From contig JAIVFJ010000198.1 in NCBI GenBank assembly GCA_025765615.1, forward strand, positions 1-64,000: 64,000 nt of DNA, read 5' to 3'. The stretch comes from Zopfochytrium polystomum (lineage: Eukaryota; Chytridiomycota; Chytridiomycetes; Chytridiales; Chytridiaceae). The notes under the pieces were generated by a model. It worked only from the letters and a program-made list of their open reading frames with translations, did no database searches and was not told the DNA's origin. A program made the translations under genes and the position numbers. Positions 57,270 to 64,000 of the stretch are shown piece by piece (the first letter of the stretch is position 1; each line of letters begins with the position of its first letter).

Positions 57270-60200
57270 TCGGCTCAGCCGTTGACGAGCTCGAAGTGCT
57301 CGAAGAAGACGACAACGACGAAGACGAAGACGAGGACGACGTCGGCTCAACCGTTGACGAGCTCGAAGTGCTCGAAGAAGACGAAGACGTCGACGACGAC
57401 AACGACGAAGACGAAGACGACGTCGGCTCAACCGTTGACGAGCTCGAACTGCTCGAAGAAGACGAGGACGACGAAGAAGACAACGATGAGGACGAAGACG
57501 AAGTTGGTTCCGCCGTCGACGACGAACTTGAAGAGGTTTCCGTCGATGATGTGCTCGAAGAGCTGTCCGTCGAGGAGGAACTGGTGGAACTCGTGGAGGT
57601 CGGGGTGTCCGTTGGTGAAGGCGACGACGTCGACGATGGCGAGGACGAGCTTTCAGTCGGCGAGTCTGTTGGAGTCGGTGTTGGGCTTGAGGACGGCGTC
57701 GGCGTCGTCGTTGGCGTTGGTGACACGAGGGAGGGCCAAACAGTCGTCGTCGGGCGTCGCCCCGTCGTCCGCGTCTGCACAGTCAACTCGAACCTGAAGT
57801 CGTTGCAATTATTGGCGTTGTTGCGGACTTCGTAGTATGTGCCGGCGGTGAGTTCCGGTATGGAGTAAGTGCCGCCGTACTTGGTACCCAGATCGTTCTC
57901 GTGAGGCGAGTCGCAAGAAATATATGTCGTTTGGTTCTGAGTCAGCGCGAAGCCATAAGAGTCCTCAATTTGGAGCTGGGAACGAGAAAAAAAAAACAAG
58001 GGTAAGAAGTGGAACGCTTTGAAATCAGCTGATGAAGGAGCGAGATTTTGGATGCTTACTGTGTCAGCGTCGGTCATCCTTGTTGGCGGTCGCGCATATC
58101 CGTCGAAATTGTAAACATAGGGACCAGCTTCGATATTGAACGTCAGACTTTTCAGTTATGTTCATTCATTTTTTAGTGGAAGAGACGGCACTTACGAGAC
58201 ACGCGGAAGACATTCGGCTCTGTACAAACAAAGAAGCATGAGAAAGCTGTGCAAACGCCACAAGAAGTAGTGTAATAACAACGGTGCTCACGTGGGAGAG
58301 TTCCATCTATAACATCCATTATGAACTTTGCTGATGACGTCAAGCAAACTTCGGTGTCGTTCACCATCACAAAGTATCTCTGAGGAGTGCTGGGAAGCCG
58401 ATAGACTGACTGCGGAAGAATTGGAGAGAACTGGGCAACGTCCATTGGAATGCATTGGCCATAGTCATGGAGAGACGAAGCGAACACTAACGAGTAGGAG
58501 GAGCTGTTGAACGTCACCTGGATAACAGGATCAGCAACCGCATCACGACGAAAACCCGAAGGCAGCTCCCACTCACAAAGTTATTGACAGAAAACACGGG
58601 AGGTTGTGGATTGAATCCGAATGGATCGAAGTTGAACCAGACTGCTCCGTCAGATTCTTCAACTGGGGGTTGAACAAGGTGGTGGCATTGGGTAATTACA
58701 TCAGCAAATTTTCGAGAGTACAGGCCAAAGAGTGCGGGGAAAGGGGGGCGATGCACGGTGAAGAGAAATACCTGAGATGATTCTATTCGAAGCAGGCTGA
58801 GGTAGGTCTGGAAGTTTCATGTGAGTAACAAAACTGCTTTCTCCAACACCCTGCACAAAAAAAAATGAAGAATGAAGGGAACGGGGAAGGCTCTGCTCAC
58901 TGGGATCAGGAGGTGCGTCGACAACCCGCAAAGTGAAGTGTGCCCCCTCGAAGCATGCCCCGCGGTCGAAGCTCTGGAAGTAGTAGTTTCCGCCGACTTT
59001 GAAGGAATACGTCCCCGTGGAGTTTGGCTCGAGGGACCAGACGGAGCCGTCTGGGTACACGTGCGGATTTCCGTCGCACTCAAGGCATCGACGATACGAG
59101 TCACACAGGTTGATGCCTTCGTAAGGCATGGTGAACAATACCTGGCGGTAAAACTTTGTAAGCACTGCTGCGTACTTAAGATTCAGCCATCTCTTGGCTT
59201 CACTTACCTGGCTTCCAACGAAAAGTATGTGGTCGCCAGTGTATGGGTCTGTCGGCCATTCCGACAAGGACTCAAAGGAAAAGTAACCATTTGGCAGGCC
59301 TGAAAGAGCGTAAACGCGAGTGGTTAGAGCGCGAGAAGAATCGGTGAAAGCTGGCTGATAGAGTGGACGGAAAAGAGCGAGAACGAACGGGAACAAAAGC
59401 ATCTAAACGACTCACCATTGATGGCAAACGGAACTGGCGAGACCGATGGTGACGGGGTCGACGTTGATGACGTTGCAGTGGGAGTGTCGGTTGGGGTCTC
59501 CGTGGAGGATGACTCTGTTGGTGGTGGGGTCGGCGTCGGAGTCGGTGTTGGGCTTGAGGACGACGTCGGCATCGGCGTTGGTGACACCAAGAAGGGCCAA
59601 ACAGTTGTCGTCGGGCGGTAACCAGTCGTCCGCGTCTGCACGTTGAAAGGGAACTTGAGGTTGCAATCCGGAATGCCAGTACGCACTACGTAGTACGTGC
59701 CGGCACTTAATTCCGGGAGGGAGTAAGTGCCACTGTGCTCAGAACCCAAATCAAGGTTTTCAAGGTCGCAATTGTAGTACACCGCCTCGTTCTGGCTTAG
59801 CGCGAAGCCATTACTAGTTTCGATTTCGATCTACGTGCGGAAGGAAACAAGGATTTAGAAGTGGGCCAAGAACCAAGAGGGAGTCTCAGAAAAGATGGAC
59901 TTTGTGTGCTTACCGTGTCAGCGTCCGTCATGCCTGTTGGCGGTTGTTCATATCCGTCAAAGTCAAAATTGAAGCCTATGCCAACACCTTTGATATTGAA
60001 CGTAAGACTTTCAGCTGTGTTCTTTATTCTCTCAAGGTACTTACCAACCGCATGAAATACGTTCGGCTCTGCAACAACAAGAAGAATGTGAAAAAATTGT
60101 TCAAAAGCAACTACCTGCACCGCAGTAACATTGGTACTCACGGGGGAGAGTTGTATCAATGACATCCATAATGAACTTTGCCGAATGGTTCTTGCAAACT

Positions 60201-61052
60201 TCAGTGTCGTTCACCATCGCAAAGTACCGCTGAGGGGTGCTGGGAAGCTGGTAGACCGACTGCGGAAGAATCGGAGAGAACTGGGCCACGTCCATTGGAA
60301 TGCATTGGCCGTAGTCATGGAGAGACGAAGCGAACACTAAAGAATAGGAGGAGCTGTTGAAAGTGACCTGGATAACAGAATCAGCCAGAGTGCACTACGA
60401 GCAAATCTGCTACACCCCCCCACTCACAAAGTTGTTGACGGTGAACACGGGAAGTTCCGGATTAAATGTAGAGGATGGACCAAAGTTGAACCAGATGTCT
60501 CCTTCGGATTCTTGCACTGCAATTGAACAAGGCGTTGGGGCGACATCGAAACTCGTCAGCAAATTTCAAGAAAAAAACTTGCGGAAAAAAAAAAGTGGAT
60601 GCGGACGGAAAGGGGGGGATACGAGTTGAAGGGTGCGTGTGGATCCCAGCAGTACCTGAGATGAAGCTATTCGTAGCCGGGGCCGGTAGGTCTTGAAAAA
60701 TCGAATTAGAGACCAATGGGATACAACAAAGCAAGGAAGAAACGGGGAGACAGGTTCGATACTCACTCGGATCAGGAGGGGCGTCGACGACCCGCAAAGT
60801 GAAGCGTGCCCCTTCGAAGCACGCCCCGCGATCGAAGCTCTGGAAGTGGTAGTTTCCGCGCTTGTCGAAGGAGAAGGTTCCGGTCGTGTTTGGCTCGAGG
60901 CTCCATGGTCCAGGGTAGACATGAGGGTTTCCATCGCACTGAAGGCACCGACGGTACGTTTCGCACAGGCTGATGCCTTGGTAGGGCATATTGAAGAATA
61001 CCTGGGGCAGAGGGAAAGTAATTTGGAAGCAAGTGCATGTTCAGCGTTGGGT

Positions 61053-61087
<35 letters not shown>

Positions 61088-63625
61088 GTTGTTCGATTTT
61101 CGATTTACCTGGCTTCCAACGGTCAGAATGTGGTCGCCAGTATATGGGTCCGTCGGCCAATCTGACGAGGACATAAAGGAATAGAGACCATCCGGCAGAC
61201 CTGAAAGAGTCGTAAAGCGAGTGTGGTTAGGATGTGAGAAGTCGCGGTGAACATGCAACGCATAGAATATGCGGAAGGGGGACGAATAAAGCAAACAAAT
61301 TTGCCCAGAACCACTCACCATTGATGGCAAACGGAACTGGCGAGTCTGTTGGTGACGGAGTCGACGTTGATGATGTTGCAGTGGGAGTGTCGGTTGGGGT
61401 CTCCGTGGAGGATGACTCTGTTGGTGGTGGAGTCGGCGTGGGCGTTGGTGTTGGGCTGGAGGACGGCGACTCAAGCGTCGGCCACATCCTCTCCTTGAGG
61501 GGATACGACGTGCTCCTCGTCTGCACCGACAGCTGGAATCTGTAGGTGTCGCATGCGTCCCTCGCCGCCGCGTAGTAAGTGCCGGCGCTCAGTTCCGGGT
61601 ATCGGTACGTGCCGGGGTGCGCGGAACCCAGTTTGATGGCCGTGCTTTCGCAGTCGAGGTACGTTGACGGGTTCGTGCTCAGCGCGAAGCCGATGGGCAT
61701 GTCGCTGAAGACGAACTAGAGAGAGAGAGTGTGTGTAAGGGATTTGTAACGAAGGTTGGAAAGCCACAGAATCGACGCTTACGGTGTCGGCGTCTGTAAC
61801 GCCGCTAGGCGGACTGTCGTACGCTTTGTCGAAAATGAAGCCGCTGGGACCGCCTGTTTTATATGAGGCGCAGATGAACCTCTTAGTTTATCGTTTCGCG
61901 GCGTTTTGTCTGCTACTTACTCTGCACCGAGTATTCATTAGGCTCTGAAAATATGGAAGAATTTAAGAAAACTGAACCGACGCAAGAAAAAAAAACTTAT
62001 GCGGAACTCACGAGGTAACGCTGGGTCGATCACGTCCATAATAAACCTTGCATATGATTGCTGGCACACGCTAGTGTCGTTTACCAAAACATAGTATCGC
62101 TGGGGTGTACTCGGAAGCCGGTAAGTCGACTCGGGAAGAATCGGGGAGAATTCGGCCACGTCCAGAGGGATGCATTCGCCAAGATCATGGAGAGAAGAGG
62201 CGAAAAAGAAAGAGTATGATTGACTCTTGAAGGTCACCTAGGATTTCCGTTTGTGAGCAAAGGCGTTGAGGTGGGACCTCGAGCATTTTCTCGTTCTTCT
62301 AGGTCATGAAGGGTGGTTGGGTGGTTGGGAAAAACACTCACCAAGTCGTTGACGTAATACACTGGTGGTTGGTAAGTGTCGCCAAAGTCGAAAAAACGTC
62401 CCGCTGCCGGAACCGGCCACTGAAAATGAACAAATGAGCCGTCGCGTCTATCATGTGGCACTGACGCAGGTAAAGTACCTGAAATGGTCCAATCACGGGA
62501 ACCTGTTTGCGTCAACGCGGCGGGAATGGAAAAATAAGTTTCGTAGGTTGCGTAAAGTGGACAAGAGTCACTCACCCTCCGGAGCTCCGACGACACGCAG
62601 AACGAACCTTGCCCCTTGCGACTCAAGGCAGCTTTCGCGGTCAAAGCTCTGGAAGTAGTAGTTTCCACGATTGTTGAATGTGAAGGTTCCGGTGGAGTTA
62701 CCGTCGAGGGACCAAGTCGTGGAGTTTGGAAATAAGTCCGGGATGCCGGCACACTGCAAGTAGCGCCGGTACGAGTCGCACAGCCCAATGCCGCTGTAGG
62801 AAAGGTTGAAGAAGACCTGCGAGGTTCATTTATTAGTCATTTTGAGGGGCCAGGCGAGAAACACGCAGCCAAAGGCATGCAACGCTTATTACCGATTCTC
62901 CGACGTTCAAGATACGGTCACCCGTGACGGGGTCCGTTGGCCATTCCGGCGAAAAGGCGAAAGAGGTTTGCAGGCCTGTAGTAGAGAAAATGATAGAATA
63001 ATATTAATTAGGTGGTGCGCGTCCGCGAAGGCAAGCAAAAAAAGGCCAACCGACCCTGCACGGTGTACGTTGCCGGGGGCCTCGCAGACGCCTTGCCGCC
63101 AACACCTCGAAGCGCGCCGGTGGCGGCGGCGGCGCGTCCGCCATCAGAGAGCGAGGCGTCTTTCCCCTTGAACCACCCGCCGGCGGCGCCGAGCGACAGC
63201 ACGGCGGCGCCCGAGAAGAAGGCGAGTCCCGCCACGCACATGTAGAGGACGACCCTGCGTCTGGCGGGCCGCGACGACGGCGGCAACGCGAGGCCGGCGT
63301 CGGCGGCGGGCAGGCGGGATTTACCCTTTGCGGCGACAACGCCTGGAGCCAGGCGGTCGACGGCCCATCGTGGGAGGCGAGACGAGTACGGGTCGTGGGC
63401 GGCGGCGGCGGCGGCGGCGACGTTGTGGTGGTGGTGATGGGGTGGGGCTGGTGGAGGGGCGTCCCAAGACAAAGAAGATGGTGGCGCTGAAGGCGATGAG
63501 GGCGAGGAGGGCGCGGATGCCGACGAGGTCGAGACGAGGAGGTCTGAGACGGGGCCTGGGGCGGCGTCGGGGTCGGCGGCGTTGCGAGCCGGAGAGGGCG
63601 GGTTGGTGGGGCGCCGGCGGATCAT
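56701..63625 (-). CDS. Large triplicated-module surface protein (24 exons)
   Basis: Exons: 63625-63055, 62975-62893, 62816-62576, 62478-62342, 62237-62012, 61944-61921, 61853-61783, 61715-61319 | 61200-61109, 61001-60767, 60691-60656, 60516-60428, 60367-60142, 60068-60045, 59987-59914, 59830-59416 | 59299-59208, 59141-58901, 58807-58772, 58662-58577, 58517-58292, 58219-58196, 58127-58060, 57975-56701. All join in frame: 1663 codons, 1662 residues. A cytosolic N-terminus (1-122) precedes one signal-anchor helix (VVLYMCVAGLAFFSGAAVL, ~125-148). Three modules of about 350-400 residues follow (~191-583, ~584-980, ~981-1330). Each has WPTDP-TGD-IL-VG, a GNYYFQSFDR part, a SSLHDxGxCIP part, an EPN microexon, a TDADT exon and a GTYxxPELxAGTYY part, linked by a Thr/Pro/Ser stalk. 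A ~300-residue Ser-rich stalk and a hydrophobic end ([20 protein letters not shown]) that may be a GPI signal or second membrane helix close it. Adhesion or a wall role is inferred; no known family is recognised. Confidence 0.85.
56880..57560 (-). repeat. Coding repeat: Ser-rich stalk units
   Basis: Within the last exon, a unit encoding STVEPTSSSSSS or STAEPTSSSSSS followed by 10-20 Ser is repeated about five times (core GTTGACGAGCTCGAAGTGCT on the plus strand), next to poly-Ser encoded by CTG/CAG-type triplets near 56895-57000. Such tracts often vary in length between strains. Confidence 0.8.
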
Positions 63626-63809
63626 ATTGGGCGCGAGCGCGCGCGGAGTGAAGCGGGGGGAGCCGGAGGGATGGCCGCGCGGTTGTGGGCAGGGTGGGGG
63701 GTAGTTGAGGCTGATTGTGTGTGCAAGTGTGTGGTGTGTGTGTGTGTGTGTGTGTGTTTGAGAGCAGGAGAGAGGCAGAACGCGACAACGCTCAATCAAG
63801 AAAAGCACC

Positions 63810-63846
<37 letters not shown>

Positions 63847-63878
63847 TGGACAGACAGATGGACAGACAGGCAGACAGG

Positions 63879-63909
<31 letters not shown>

Positions 63910-64000
63910 GTCTTTGTGGCTGGATTCATTTCTTTCATTTCCTCTTTCGGCCAAAATCTCAACCATTAATTAAAAAAAGGATAGGGTGGAGTAGATGTGT
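63626..64000. other. 5' flank of the large surface-protein gene
   Basis: Contains a (GT)n run at about 63736-63758 and a CAGA tract from 63811. No other gene is seen before the window ends. Confidence 0.6.
63811..63909. repeat. (CAGA)n tetranucleotide repeat
   Basis: About 100 bp of CAGA with a few GATGGACAGA and GGCAGACAGGTAGA variants, 185-285 bp upstream of the surface-protein start codon. Confidence 0.92.

Noticed and set aside
56701..63625. Three or four separate tandem genes instead of one
   Set aside because: Each module boundary has a normal GT-AG intron that keeps frame, only one anchor and one terminal tail exist, and the total closes at 1663 codons.
63811..63909. Regular tandem repeats that could be mistaken for a CRISPR array (also 8088 and 22200)
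   Set aside because: Pure tetranucleotide repeats without unique spacers, in eukaryotic DNA.

Overview
The window is nuclear DNA from a eukaryote, most likely an early-diverging (chytrid-like) fungus. Its genes carry many GT-AG introns, often only 46-60 nt long. The gene set mixes fungal families (SEY1, a DUF8032-like protein, a chromodomain Ty3/gypsy element) with genes that resemble animal ones and are rare in yeasts (a neurofibromin with RasGAP and Sec14-PH modules, a LisH-containing MINDY-4 deubiquitinase). The lineage is inferred from gene content only.

Layout. 1-1152: 3' part of a Thr/Ala/Val repeat protein. 3247-6536 (-): a two-exon Ser-rich, polyQ protein of unknown function. 9049-12229: an LTR retrotransposon with 353-bp LTRs that I read as identical and a CCCTA target duplication. 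It keeps gag, protease, a broken integrase zinc finger and a chromodomain but lacks reverse transcriptase, RNase H and the integrase core. 15247-18572 (+): MINDY-4. 18.6-25.5 kb: gene-poor, with simple repeats and three solo LTRs of the same family. 25511-35390 (-): a 16-exon neurofibromin/RasGAP, divergent from 37447-40427 (+) SEY1, the ER-fusion GTPase. 40986-45673 (-): RPC2, the second-largest RNA polymerase III subunit. 45830-49572 (-): a TPR-like protein. 50332-52525 (+): a DUF8032-like nuclear/regulatory candidate. 53789-55471 (-): a type II membrane protein with a lectin-like C-terminus. 56701-63625 (-): a 24-exon, 1662-residue surface protein made of three repeated ~390-residue modules.

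Most notable. (1) The LTR carries dense, exactly phased arrays of heat-shock-element pentamers upstream of its TATA box. The same element has an 11-nt self-complementary primer site (Tf1-type self-priming) and a -1 frameshift heptamer followed by a stem-loop and possible pseudoknot. Together these suggest a stress-responsive, non-autonomous, recently active element. (2) The 56.7-63.6 kb gene is a triplicated surface protein, with intron positions and 24-nt/36-nt microexons conserved between modules; each module appears to hold three related Cys-paired beta domains.

Exon junctions were worked out by hand from splice consensus, reading frame and family knowledge. NF1, SEY1 and both surface genes close in frame from end to end. 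RPC2 needs one single-base correction in a homopolymer. MINDY-4, the TPR-like gene and the DUF8032 gene each keep one unresolved junction.
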